Positions 51,387 to 63,944 of a stretch of 64,000 nucleotides of DNA are shown in pieces. The stretch is from Lethocerus indicus (taxonomy: Eukaryota; Arthropoda; Insecta; Hemiptera; Belostomatidae): assembly GCA_019843655.1 (NCBI GenBank), contig JACDQD010000006.1:806001-870000 (forward strand), in the 5' to 3' direction. The notes below the pieces were generated by a model. That model had not been told where the DNA came from. It searched no databases and was given only the letters and a program-made list of their open reading frames with translations. Position numbers and translations under genes: made by a program. Numbering within the stretch: the stretch's first letter is position 1; every line of letters begins with the position of its first letter.

Positions 51387-51840
51387 AAGCAAAAAAAAAA
51401 TTTTCGGACGTTTTCGGATGTTGAGAAATAAAAATAATTCTGTTAAAAAAACGGTGTTAAATACAAGAAAACATTACATCTGTACAATGAAATATCGGAC
51501 GGAATCGAAAACTATTATCGTACCATCATTTCCCCGATTTGTGTACATAATGTTAACTGAGATTTTGCCGAACCATATTGATGAGAATTTTCACATCGCA
51601 TTGATACAATAGACGTGGGTATTGGGTTGTGTGACGACTGAGGGGCGCGAGGGCGTTAAAACAAGTAAATCGAAAAAGAGCTGTTTCTATGAGAGAGAGA
51701 GAGAGACGGAACAGTTGTCAATAGCGGCTGGTCTGTTTTGTCTGCCAACGACAAAATCTTATGGGGTAAAAGTGGTGCGAAAAGTGGACCCCCACCCCGC
51801 ATTGTCCCGCCATGAAAGACTCTTCGCCACTTCAACGTCT

Positions 51841-51854
51841 CCCCCCCCCCCCCC
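51841..51854. repeat. Poly-C tract (14 C)
   Basis: Fourteen C followed by seven A. Another 13-C tract lies at 52881-52893. Confidence 0.95.
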
Positions 51855-54800
51855 AAAAAAACATGCCCCGAGTGTCGAAGCAGTTCGAAAAGCATTAACG
51901 GCCAATTCAATTCTATGTCCACATTATTATGTACATAAAATATATGTTATATTTGTATTAAAAACAAGAATTTATTGTTCCACTACGTTAAATATCATAA
52001 ATCACAGCGCGAGAATACACGCTTAACACTTAATTTTTTTTCGCTTAATACTGTCTGTTTGGAAACCACCCGAACGGGCTCCCTAGTATTCTAGGGGGTG
52101 AACCCTTACCTGACAGAAAAGTAGATTATCTGTTAGGATTATGACATAATTTGTATTACTGAGATAAATCCTCTACTGATGTTTTTTTTTTTTAAATTAG
52201 AAGTTATTTTTTTGTCGCGACAAAATAAAACAACCTGCCGCGGGGCACAATTTGTGTCGACGCCGATCGGATAGGGCGTAAAATCGGCCGTAGACAGACA
52301 ATAATTACACCGTTTTAATTAGACCGTTTTAACTAACGCAATAGGCAGTTGTAAAACCGGGCGGAGAGATAACGAGGCCCGGGGCTGATCTTAAGAGTTG
52401 GGGGGGAGGAGGAGTTGAGACCTTCCAAAACCTAATAGAACTAGGAGAGCCCAATTAGAAGAGGTAATTGGCATCTGGGACAGGAGCAATAACTGCTGCT
52501 TAATAACACTTAACGTTAACCGCCGCCGGACCGACTCGGGAATTTGAGCACGCGAAATTAGTCCCCTACCTTATCTGACGCGAGCCGAAACGTAAATGGA
52601 TTAAGAGATATATTCAGTTTCAGGGTACAATTTATCACAGATTTAGGTAAACCGGGACCTATAATGAAAACAGAAAAAAATGTCTTATTCGATTGAAGGA
52701 ATATCGCTTAATTTTTAAGGGATGAAAATTCCTTTTAATTGGAAACGAGGGAATAGGAATAAGTGGTAAATCAGTTTACCCTTCGCCGAACGAATTACTC
52801 TTCTGATTATAACACGGTTTGAGGCGGTTCAATGCCCAAACACGCCCCATTAGTCGGTTTGATTGGTAAACTGCCAATTTCCCCCCCCCCCCCGTCAAAA
52901 TAAAAAATGCGTATAAAAATTGTTTTGTAACGTGATAAATATTATTGTAAGTTGGAATTCCGGTGACGGACCACGTAACATTATTGTTAGTAGAGGGAGA
53001 ATTATTTCGTTATCTGTTGTGGACTCGGTGCCACTTTTAGTTGAGAGTTAAGCCCCAGTTCGACTCCCCGGATTAAGGTCCCTTTCTCGATGGCCGATAA
53101 TTACTAAGATTGATCGAACGTCCCGATTTTAGTATTTTAATTGATAGGTCGGCAGAGGCCGCTAATTGTATTAATACATCAGGGCCTCCGAGGGACCCGG
53201 CGGTCAGCCCCCCCCCGGCCCCTTCAAAACACCATCAATTAATCATAAACACTGTACACTATTAATCTTATGGTTGTTATATACAACTCGAGTAGTAGTA
53301 GCGGCCAACAGTAGCGACGCCCTTTCGGTCGACGAACAATGCACGAACTCCGGGTCGCCCCCCCCCCTCAGAAAAACGGCTTTCTACCACGAATATATAC
53401 TTGTCCATTATCCATTGCTAACATAATATACATCTGTCCACTCAGGTTAATTATTACTATCTCTAATCACTGAGTAGAATTCAGACAATAAATCAGACTT
53501 GCGTAAGTCTCACATTACTGAAGATTCTATGAATTCTGCCTCTATTAATAAATCTAAATTTTGATTTTACTACCAGAAGCTGAAGGCGATATTACATACA
53601 CAGTAATGGGTCAATAAATTTATGCTGAAATTCGACAGTCAGCTTTGTACCGTCGAACGAGGCTTACTACCCAGTTCGTATTAGAGATCGGGAGATTAGT
53701 TTTAAAACAATATCGGAACAACGTTACAGACAGTGTTTATTTATGGGCCGAGGTTTCGCGCCGGTATATACGGGGCACGTGGCTCGCATTAGGAAGATGA
53801 AGGCATTTTCAAATTGCCCGAGGGGGTTGTTTTCTCCCTCCTCCCCCTGCTCCCCCGCGGGTACAACATTAATCTCTTCGCCTCGAGGTGAACTCCGGTC
53901 TTCGAAGGGTTGTATAAACGTGCGTTTTCGTGGGACGCGTCCCGGCGACAACAATGTGCGCGTCGCGACAACGCGTCCTAATCAGGAAATTCAGTTTTCA
54001 GTCCTTAATAAAAAAAAAATCGCCTCCAACAATAACCTCTCCTTCTCAGTCCCAATTCGCTTTATTCGATGATACGCTTACGAGTATTTTGACCGTAGGT
54101 TTGGAAAATAGAAAATAAATTGAATGAGAAACTCCGACGAGAAGCTTTATCCACTGCGAATAAAACAATTGTACGGTCGGCGGTACGCTAAATGGGGTTG
54201 AACGGGGGTCGGACTTGAAAGGAAATAGTTGGCCGTTAGAGATAGTTAGGGGTTGAAGCCGGGTCCAGTTCAGCTCCCGCCCCATAAGGAATTTTGAACG
54301 TTTCAGAAATCCGCCCCGCCTCGCCGTCTCGCGCTTCCGGCATACTGAAGGGGTGAAACAAGTCGATGAAGGAAAAAAAGACATTTGTAGTAACATTTTT
54401 ATGCCATTGTAGGCAACATTTTAGGCATTCGTAAAACATTATGCTGGTCGAGAGGTACAAAGAAATTGAGACCAATACAGGCAGACGAATCCTTACACGT
54501 TCCACATTTGTCACACAATATACTTCCGACTTCGGACGCCGTCCGTTGTTGGAGTTCAAATGTTCCAGATTTGTCCCAATATGTCCCCTACACTACAGTA
54601 AATAACAATTTCACGATTGATATATTATATTTACGCGCTTCGTGTACACCGGCCCAGAGTTGAGAAGAAATGTTTCTCAGTTAGTTTCACTTTGAAATAA
54701 TTCGGTGTTAACTTTCACACTTCATATTAGGGTAGTCCTGCAAATTACTATTTAGAGTGTTGCACGATGATAATACTCTCTTTGCATAACACCGGCGCCG

Positions 54801-55278
54801 AAGCGCCACTTGTTATTTGTTTCACACGGACAATAACAGAAAATAGTTTTTTTAATAACGGAGGTCAGTGGCGAAATAAATTTTTTCTAGACGAAAAAAA
54901 TAATCGAGAAATCAATTTTCTCAGTTTTCGATACAATTTATTAGTCATTTTATTTGGGGGCATAACATGTTGTGATCGATCAGTCGAACCCATTTTAGTT
55001 CCTTTAAAACATTTTTAATGGATACAGAACGTAATAAAAGTCCAACCGCTGCCTCTATACTACAAGATCGTATTTATTTTATGCACTTCAGAATATATCA
55101 GTGCTGACTGGACGCTTCCTCGGTACATGACATGCTCAGGGTCACGACCTATGAAAAATGAATTCTACAAATATTTTGGACAAATTTTCATATTGCAGTG
55201 AAATGATCTTTCAAATCTCGAGCTTTCCCATAATATTCGGTGTCGTGTACCGGCGTTATTAGACGAAGAAAAGCGACA

Positions 55279-55305
55279 AGAGAGAGAGAGAGAGAGAGAG
55301 AGAGG
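55279..55305. repeat. (AG)13 microsatellite
   Basis: Uninterrupted AG dinucleotide for about 27 bp. Confidence 0.95.
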
Positions 55306-56990
55306 GATAGTAAGTAGTTCCTCTTCCAAAGTGTGAAAGGCAGTGGCTAAGAGGAAAGAAAAGTAAATGTGGGTTGGGGGTTGGGGGTGACCGACATTAG
55401 CCAGGGGGGCTCTGAAAGTTTCTGTCTCGCTAGTCTCCGTGCGCATAATATCTCGGCCCCAGGAACCATCATGGCGCCGTTTGTGTAACTTGAACAAGTT
55501 CCACCGGATTTCGGACCGGGGAGATAGCGGCCAGAACTGTGGTGTGGCCGGACAAAGTAACAGAATATCAAATAACATAAATCTCCCGGAGCGGAATTTA
55601 ATATAAGAACAAGCACTACGGAGTAGAGGTTTGTCCGTTAATATTCTGTAGGTAAATATTTGCAGTATACGCCGTATAATTATACGGAAATGACAAATTT
55701 ATAGACTGTAATATCATTTGCGACAAATATCAAAAAGTCCAAGATGGTCGTTTAAATATAAGTCCACAATTTTTCGTTTAGAATTATTTCTAACCAGTAT
55801 TGATTGTCATCGATTTGTTTTTATACCGTTAAGACGATATATCCTTATTGTAAATACAGAACTATCGTGAAATATACTTGATTTCCTTTAGTTTTTCTCA
55901 AATAATGTGGTTTGACACGCCAACATACAATAGTATAACATATCGGCAGACCGAAATTAGTATATAATCGCAGTTCGTCCATTCGCGATAACATAACTTC
56001 TGCAGGCCGCCCGCCTTAAAAGCGTTGGAAAATATGAAATATACGAGAGGACACGAATCGAGCATAATAACTGCGTCATTATTAACCGACGGTTCAATTT
56101 CTGCCCTAATCTCTCCAGCCATCACTCCGGTCACCCATTGATAAATTCGAAAAGTTCGATTATAAAAAAAATGACTTTATTCCCGACGCTTTAATTACCG
56201 TACTTAGTGTTTCGCAAGAAGTATTAACGAAGTTTCGGACGCCCACTTTACAGAAGCCCCACGCCACGGGCGATTAAAACTTGGACAGGAAACCCCCCCC
56301 CTATCGAAATAATAATTTAGGTTTTTGTAGACCTTGTGTTTGGTGCTGCGTGGGGCGAAGAGAGGCCGAAGGGAAAGGGCTAGCGTTAGATAAGGTAAAG
56401 GTAGAGGGGTAGCTGACGCGAAGTGCAATAAGTCAGCTGGTGCTTTGCGGGTGGAAAAACCGCCCACCGTCACGTGACAATCGAGAAGCGCAACTTTATG
56501 CCTCGGCAATTAATTGAAAAAATTTAAGAACGAGAAAACAATCCACTTCTTAATTTCTTTGAACGGAGGAAAAAAATTACCTCCCCTCCAAAGTGGCCGC
56601 CCCCGGGGCGAACGGCGAACCGCATAAAACAAATATAAATTAACTACACAATATTACAAAGAACTCATTAATTTGTCGGGGGTTTATACAAAAGTGTTCT
56701 TCTGTTTCTCCTTTTTTTAATATCGTGCAAACTGTAAACGGCTGGGATGATGAAACGAAAAACAAACGAGTTTTTTTTGTAGCTTAATCCCTGTTGTTTA
56801 ATTCTGAAGGTTGAATACTGTGATCATCATCAATAGAGAAAGACTGGGGTTACAAGACAATAGTGAAAACTCATTTATTAACGGAAGATAATTTTTCCTT
56901 TTACTTTTAATACATACAAGGGGCGTTGATTGATTTAGTTATAAACCCTCAAGTGCAGTGCTTTCGCTTTGCTTCACCGTAAACGGAATG

Positions 56991-57015
56991 CTACCGACGA
57001 CGGCGAACAGCCAAA
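56991..57015 (+). repeat. Degenerate copy of the hammerhead-like motif
   Basis: GCTA then CCGACGACGGCGAACAGCC and AAAT. It differs from the 19201 copy by point changes in the CTGANGA and GAAA core words, but keeps the GGC/GCC hairpin. It is preceded at 56956-56974 by GCAGTGCTTTCGCTTTGC, which resembles GAGTGCTTTCACTCTGC at 19497-19513. Confidence 0.35.
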
Positions 57016-58164
57016 TATTAACACTGTTTTCCTCCCAAAGAATATTAGAAATGTATGCAGTAATAATGATCTAATTGAAACGAACATGTAGAAAGGTATT
57101 GGTAATAAATTCGAATTTTAAGTTGCCAAATCCAGATAATCAAGCCTTCCATCGTGTCGAAAATACATGGTCCCATTGTCACTTGAATATTTTTACAATT
57201 AAAGAAGGTTAAATTCCAAAAAAATGTCGATACGTAAATACTTTAGTAAAGGTTTCCTTTCATGGCGTAGCAGTACTCTTCCTGAACTCACACGAGAAAA
57301 AAAAACATAAAATCCGTCGGCATTTTTTATGCCTAATGCCGTTTCCGGAGGAAATAAAAAAAAATATTGAAAAACTTAAATTTCCCGATTCGATGCCTAG
57401 ATTTATGGCCGGCCGGAAAAGGTATATCGCCGGCTCTATAATAAACTTTATGCAATCCGGGCAAAGCGACTGGGACGTGCCTTTCTGCTTTGCTGCAATC
57501 TCCTTCCACACTAAGCTCATTAAATATTTTTATTGGGGAGTGTCTCTGGGCTTGCGTGGATGGGGGTGGGGGTGGTGTAGGTTGCGGGGGAGTCCCGGCT
57601 CCAAAGCGGGGGTGGAAAGCTGCGGGATAAAGTTAAAAAAAAAAAAAAGGGGGAAGAAAATCCCGACCGCCCAGACCCTCCCAATTAGTTGCTCCGAGTA
57701 GAAGCGAAAAAAAAAAACACAATGTACTAGTCTAACCAGCTTTAAAACAGAGTAAAACTTACCCAACGAAATAATAAACACAAAGCGAGAATACGTTTTG
57801 GGAACGATTCGAACGGAGAAAAACCGAAGAGAAGTAATTTATTTCTGAAAATCAATTGATCCTGATACCGGCAAAAATATTTTATAAGTAACGTATAATA
57901 TACATATATTTTATAAGAAATTAAGTTCATAATACATATGGGAGAAAACTAAAGCAACAGGCTGAGTAATAGAATTTATGAAAAATAAACCATACACACA
58001 AGAATGGTACTAACAACTGACATTTTAAAAATTACAAGTATAATCAAAAGCTACAGAATGTTGCATATTAATTAGACACTAGGAATATCTGCAGGAGTAT
58101 TCGCAGTTATTTCATATTAAAAGTGGATTAAATACACTCTGTAATTGTGAGGAATGATACTGTA

Positions 58165-58230
58165 CAGCAATGGTCTACAAACTTTGTCATTTTTTGGGCC
58201 CATCCCACCCTAACTATTAAACTATTTCAT
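58165..58230 (+). mobile_element. Possible hAT terminus relic
   Basis: Starts CAGCAATGGTCTACAAACTT, then TGTCATTTTTTGGGCCCA. The pattern CAG-N-GGTCT-N-CAAACTTT followed by GGGCCCA is common at hAT ends. No inverted partner or target duplication could be found, so only one end seems to remain. It lies 0.8 kb from the complete hAT element at 58997. Confidence 0.35.
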
Positions 58231-58996
58231 TAAATAATAATTAATAGTATTTACTCGTGCTTTGATTAATTTTCAAATAGAACTAAATGTATCTAACTAC
58301 TAGTTTAATTTAGCATCACATTTAGCGGAAAATCAGATACATAAGATCAATTCACATTTGTAATAGTTTCTTTTTTAAATTTGAAAACTTGCTCAGGAAG
58401 TTTTTGGAATTCCCGAACGATCGAAATGACACCCCGGTAGGAAGCGAGTCAGAAGAAAATGAAACAGAAACAGAATGACATGGATTCGTACCAAAAATGT
58501 CAAATAAGCTCGGTCGATAGCCTATTAAAACTGCTCAGCGAGCGTGTTGAAAATGCGACGTCCAAATGAAAAGGAAATTATCGGACGGTGAAAAGCGCTT
58601 TCCCCGGGCTTTCGGTATCGGTTTTTCAATATTTCCAGCGAGGGGACGTCTCCGCCGCCTCCGAGAGACACGCCAATCCTCGGCGTTGTGCGGGTCAATA
58701 AATAGCCTACACGCAAGGGGTCCGGGGTTGGGGGGTGGAAAGGGGAGGATCTCGGTTCCGACCCTGTCCCACCCCTCTCGGAGGATTTATGACAAATCGC
58801 TCAAAAGTACTTTTATATTTCGGGAGAAAACCGGGATCATATCCGATATAGAGAAAAAACTAGTGAAACGCCGTATATGAATAATTACTTTTCGATAACA
58901 TTCGAAAGGAAGAATTAGACAGGTTGTAGAATTTTCAACACATTACCCTCACGTGTATTGAACAATATCGTTCTCTTGTCGATTAATCTTGTATAT

Positions 58997-59923
58997 CAGG
59001 GGTCGGCAACCTTTTTCAAAATAAAATTTCTTATGCGGGCCGCACATTCAAATGTAACTTAAATAGTGTAACTTTTATATCATATACGAGTATAAATATA
59101 AAAAATTTATTTGTTACCGACACGCTATAATAACAATAATGTCGGAGAACAAAAATTTTACAATTCTTAAAAGGAAAAAAAGAAAATACAATTCCAAGTA
59201 CATATGTATAAGGAAAATAGTTTATCTTTCATTTTATTCATTCATTCTTTCATTTTATTTAAAAATAAACGCGCTTTTTGTTCTCGAATATTTTTTGATA
59301 ATTCGTTTAAGTCCGATCGTTTTCGGGATACTGAGATCCTCAACAAGTTTTGTAAATTTTCATCCGTCAACCTCGTTCTATATTTTGATTTTATGAAATT
59401 CATTCGCGAAAATGTTTGTTCGCATAAATAGGTGCTTGAAAAAATACAAATCGTTGATTTTGCAAAATTTTTTAAATCGGGAAATTTGTTTTCCGGTAGA
59501 TTCGAATAAAACGCGATTAAATTATTTTCATCGAAATTATTTTTATATACATTGTTAGATGGCGAATCAATTAACTCTAATTGTAAATTGTCTGGCGCTT
59601 TTACAATATAAAATTTTAAAGGATTTTCAAATATTAATATATCCGTTTCTGTTGCATAAAAATCTTGAAACCGATGACGAAAAATTTCATCCAGTACTTT
59701 TAGTGACTCGATAAAAATATTTGAAGGACACTGTTCGTCGTTTTTGGTTAAAAACGATTACAAATTAGGAAAATGACAATAATTATTCTCTTCTAAAATA
59801 GGTTTGTCTTCTGTTAGCGCCCCACTTTTTCACTTTATAAATTTGTCCGATTTTTCCTAAAATTATATTGCTTTAGTGGGCCTTTGCAAAAAGTAGTAAA
59901 AGGCCGCAGGTTGCCGACCCCTG
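58997..59923 (-). mobile_element. hAT-superfamily transposon, internally deleted (927 bp)
   Basis: Terminal inverted repeats CAGGGGTCGGCAACCT (16 bp, perfect) at 58997-59012 and, inverted, at 59908-59923. An exact 8-bp target duplication TTGTATAT lies immediately outside at 58989-58996 and 59924-59931. Eight-bp duplications and CAGGGGT-type ends define hAT. The subterminal parts carry the GGGCCGCA / AAAGGCCGC words usual for this family. The interior holds the C-terminal part of the transposase on the minus strand; the N-terminal zinc finger and catalytic core are missing, so it could not move by itself. Confidence 0.93.
59242..59757 (-). pseudogene. hAT transposase C-terminal region with dimerisation domain (171 codons open)
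   Basis: An open minus-strand frame of 171 codons ending in TGA at 59242-59244. It has no usable start codon and is preceded by an in-frame TAA (59758-59760), beyond which the same frame continues with H-F-P-N-L. Order of blocks: F-P-D-L-K-N-F-A-K-S, then S-S-T-Y-L-C-E-Q-T-F-S-R-M-N-F-I-K-S-K-Y-R, then R-L-T-D-E-N-L-Q-N-L-L-R-I-S. This is the hallmark hAT C-terminal dimerisation domain, closest by eye to the transposase-derived GTF2IRD2/ZBED5-type proteins. The remainder of the ~600-residue enzyme is absent. The long intact stretch suggests relatively recent loss. Confidence 0.93.
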
Positions 59924-61181
59924 TTGTATATAATAAAAGCTATGTATATATTCAATAGTTCCGGAGTCGGGGTTGGCTTTTTAGTGAAATTTAAAGGATA
60001 CCGGACGATGAAGTCTTGAAATATTGTTTAATCTTGAGCTCCGATTTGAAGAAATTGGAGGTAGAGTTAATATCTTGCCCAGGATGTAAGTTAATCACCG
60101 GCGGTACACAGAGCGGAGGCCACCTGAAGCCTGATTAATTAATACCCCTATATTACCGTTATATATGTGTGTGCAGCCAGCCTTGGGGATAATCCGCCTG
60201 ACATAACTAAACGTTCCGACCGAGATATACGTACATCTATATACAACTATATATCTATGCACATTTCCTGACACACACACACACATACACAGACGCCGGT
60301 ATATATATATTCCGAGGGAACGTCACATTGTGTATGCCGTTCGGGTCCGTCCTCAGTGAGATAGGGGAGATTTTAAACGCGGGCTAAAATTCTGAAGAAT
60401 TCTTCAAAATTCTACAAATTTTCGACCGAAGAGCCAGTGATTAGATCTCGATACAAGTGATGGCTATGCGTAACGAGAATCGATCGGGGGGAAATGGGTT
60501 CCGATATTTTTGCTGAACATTCTGATCGAAATTTGCAAATTTAATCGAGACAGAAATATAACAGTCGGCCCAAATTTTATAGTAGTACCAAGCTCAACAC
60601 TAAATTTCAATTACTATTAATAGAATATTATCGAATATTACATACAAAGGCTTGAATCCTTACTATTATATACATTTCGGGTACATCTCTTATATTTTCA
60701 ATCTGTTCAAAATTAATAACGAATATATTATTAATGACAAGCAATATGCAAGTAGTTAAGTAAATACTCGAACAAAATAAAAATTGACAAATTCAAAGAT
60801 TTGTTAATTAACTTTAATAGACTATAAACCGAGTCTATCATCATTAGAAACCAAATTAATACGGGAAAAAAATTCTTATCATTATTTTTATGGAACGCTA
60901 AATTTAATAAAATCGATAATTGCCTGCATTGCAGCAATTTAGAATATTTCCGAGACAATTATGCGAGATCTTGAACGAAAACAGTTTTGAGGAGTTCCGG
61001 CCACTTTCTTTTTTTCTTCTTCAGACCAATCCTAAAACTCCCGACGCCGTTTAGAATGCAGAGAAAAGAGTCGGACAATTAAAAAGTGTTAGAGGCTGCG
61101 TCCCACCACCAATCGGAATTATAAACAGGGCCAAACTGAAAACACAAAGATCAACTCGTTCTGCGACAACTAACAACAACT

Positions 61182-61206
61182 GGGGGCGGAGGGGGGGGGT
61201 GGGGGT
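61182..61206 (+). other. G-quadruplex-prone G-rich segment
   Basis: GGGGGCGGAGGGGGGGGG followed by T and five G, then GTT repeats; a further pair of G5 runs lies at 61243-61254. No gene signal is attached. Confidence 0.6.
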
Positions 61207-61653
61207 TGTTGTTGTTAACGAGACGTCTAACAGTGAACTGAACTGGGGGTGGGGGTTTGAACCAGGAATACAAATTGGGGGCGGTGGAGGCCCCCGACAT
61301 CAAATTTTGATGTTTCTCACAGACCGAACTTCAGTTTACAGCCCAGCGGGGGGCGGGACTTGGGGAGCCGCTCAAGACGCCTCCTTTCGAAAGGATTGAA
61401 TTATACATCGGTCGTGGAGATATACTTTGGCAAAGTAAATTCGGATTTCAAATTTTAGAGACTTAGAACGAAAATATGATTATTAGGAAAACGTTGTTGC
61501 GCCGGCCCGTCGACGTTGTTCTGAATCGAAAATAAGATTTGAAATTCGAGATAAAACCTGAGAAACTGAAACCTATATATATAGACTATATAAATCATAA
61601 TTTGCGCATTTAAATTACGCATATACATGAACTAAATACAATAGTTTAATTGA

Positions 61654-61745
61654 CTGAAATTCGAACTGAAATTCGTACTGAAATTCGCACTGAAATTCGT
61701 ACTGAAATTCGCAGTGAAATTCGTACTGAAATTCGTACTGAAACT
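61654..61745 (+). repeat. 12-bp tandem repeat (CTGAAATTCGTA), 7.5 copies
   Basis: Units begin at 61654, 61666, 61678, 61690, 61702, 61714 and 61726, with a partial unit at 61738. The last two bases of the unit alternate AA, TA, CA, TA, CA, TA, TA. Because 12 is a multiple of three it translates as T-E-I-R repeats, but the surrounding ORF has no other coding feature. Confidence 0.95.
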
Positions 61746-63842
61746 TCTCTCCACTATCGTACTCTACCAATAAATTTCTTAACTACTATAAAATTCTTAT
61801 ATACGAAAGTCTGGCTGCAATGGGTTGTAATTGTTCAGGAATACGAACTACCAGGACCGAAATGTTGTCAGTTACTGGTAAATTGAAATTTTGTAATTGA
61901 GAAACATTTTAAACGACTACTACAGTACAATTCCCGAAGACAATTAAAAAAATTGACGTTGTTGAATGTTGACGGTTAATTTGTGCTGTACGTTATTATT
62001 GTATTACTGCGAATATAAATTTTTGTTATCCTCCACAACTTCGTTATAAAGTGACTTGGCCGTATATATGGGTTTAATCAATTTTTGATACATTTTGGGT
62101 GGATAGAACTGAATACAAAATAAGGAATTTCTAGGCGAATCGGACCAATCTAGGTTTTATACATGGCCCGTACGGGCGGTCCCCTCAGGATCTAGTTACA
62201 GAAGAGGGTCCGAGGATAGAAAAAAAAACGTCCCACCCTTGTCAGGGACAGCAGAGCGTCGTCTAGCGAAGGTAAGCCGGTCGGAGATATTCTAGTACAA
62301 GGCATTAGTATTCAGGTGGCGGCGTCATCTTAACTCGCTCAGGTAGTGGCCATTAAAAGCATCTTAAAAGGGGAGGAATGGAGTCAGACCGTGATTCGGT
62401 AAGCGATCGCACGACCGAGATACGGGGTTGGGGGCAGCAATAAGTCAACTGAACTACAACGTCCGTACCGAAACTCCCAACTGAAGAGGTAAAACGTCCG
62501 TAAAGAGCATCTGCAGTAAGCCTGAAATTTGTTTTCCTCAACGAATTAGCCGGCGACTGAAATTAGCTCAATAACACTTCAGATTATAGTACCATTATGA
62601 AAAAATATCTCCTATCCTTCATCGTTGAAAAAGTATATTTTTTCTGGGGAAGTTAATCTGTATTTTCGGACGGGGGAGGATAGGAAAAAAAAATGCTCGA
62701 CATGTGAAAAATCGTCTGTAAAATGTATCGACTGTGCGGCCGGCCGGCGGTGGTCTATAAAAAATTCACAACACGGCGGAACCCACTTCTCTTCTTTATT
62801 TTTTTTTTCTCCCCCGACAATAGTTCCACAAGTTTCGTTTTTGACCCGAGGCCGCCCTTGCCCTTTTAAAGGCGTTTTTCGCACGCGGTTTATATTGTTT
62901 CACCCCGCACGGCCTATACATGGAATAATGGCCGTTTTGAAAACAAAAAAAAAAATTGAATTTACGTCCAGTAAGAGATTTAAGTTAAATAATAAACAAT
63001 ACTAAACATTGATCAGAATCTTATGAATACACGAGTACATACATTATCCACGCCATATCTGCTCACTATAACTCAAATTAAACATACTATATAAACCGGC
63101 ATAACACCTGCTTGAACCCCCAAAATACCTCAAAACTGCCAATTTTATAAAATGTTATTACCTTGAAATTTACCGAGGGAAGAAACATATTTTTTTAATA
63201 AGTGTTTGGAACATTATCCGTTTTCGGTCTCTCACAAGCTATGTCGTATTCAGCTTGAGGCCTTGATCAGTAGCTAAGTGAGTCGATGAAAAGTAAATGA
63301 AATGGATACAGTCAATGTACACGAAATAATTCTAATCAAAGTTAATTCTCAACTAACGCCGGTCAATTTTCTACAGGAATTTTGAAAATGAAATCGCCTC
63401 CGGGTTCCGGGCCCCCTTTTCACCGGTACCGAACAGGCTGTTTTCTTTATTTTGTTCCGAACGGAACACACCGGCGAATGGGAACAAAAATACGAATCAA
63501 TCCGTGTCGGTTTGTGTTGAAACGGGTAGGTAGGGGTAGAAAAGGGGTGTAGGGGGTGCATTTACCCCCCGCAAAGTGTTAGGCCTCGTTCTCTCGGCGC
63601 AACACAATGATCCCGGTCGAACAACCGGGCCTCCACCATTCACATCGGCCCAATCAACGAAAATAAACTTTTTTTTTTTTTTTAACTTAACACAGTCAAA
63701 GTGGCCTATTTTGGAAGTCTTTTTAGTGCTAAACTATAATCGTACGGTGGGCCCATTAAAACGAATTATACAGACGGAAAATTTATGGCATCTGACGTAT
63801 TTAGAAAAATAATTGCGGGAACTCGGAATTATCACTGGGACC

Positions 63843-63944
63843 CCGACGATGGAACCGGTAAGAGTTCCGAAACGTCGGAAGTGGAGGAAAGGGCAAAAAC
63901 CCTTCCGAGGTCGTTCCCACAGCATTACGCGATCCTACAGGAAG
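63843..63944 (+). repeat. Hairpin with GAAAC core plus CATTACGCGATCCTAC motif
   Basis: CCGACG (63843-63848) pairs with CGTCGG (63873-63878), and GGAAC (63851-63855) with GTTCC (63864-63868); AT and GAAA form the internal loop. CCGACGA plus GAAAC is one base from a hammerhead core (CTGANGA), but the same bases also form the outer stem of a plain hairpin. At 63917-63944 follows CACAGCATTACGCGATCCTA-CAGGAA, shared with 40852 and 46144. Probably a dispersed retroelement end. Confidence 0.45.

Noticed and set aside
55165..55578. Minus-strand ORF of 137 codons with a GC-balanced part near 55420-55560
   Set aside because: No spectrin-like or other recognised motif; crosses an (AG)n tract.
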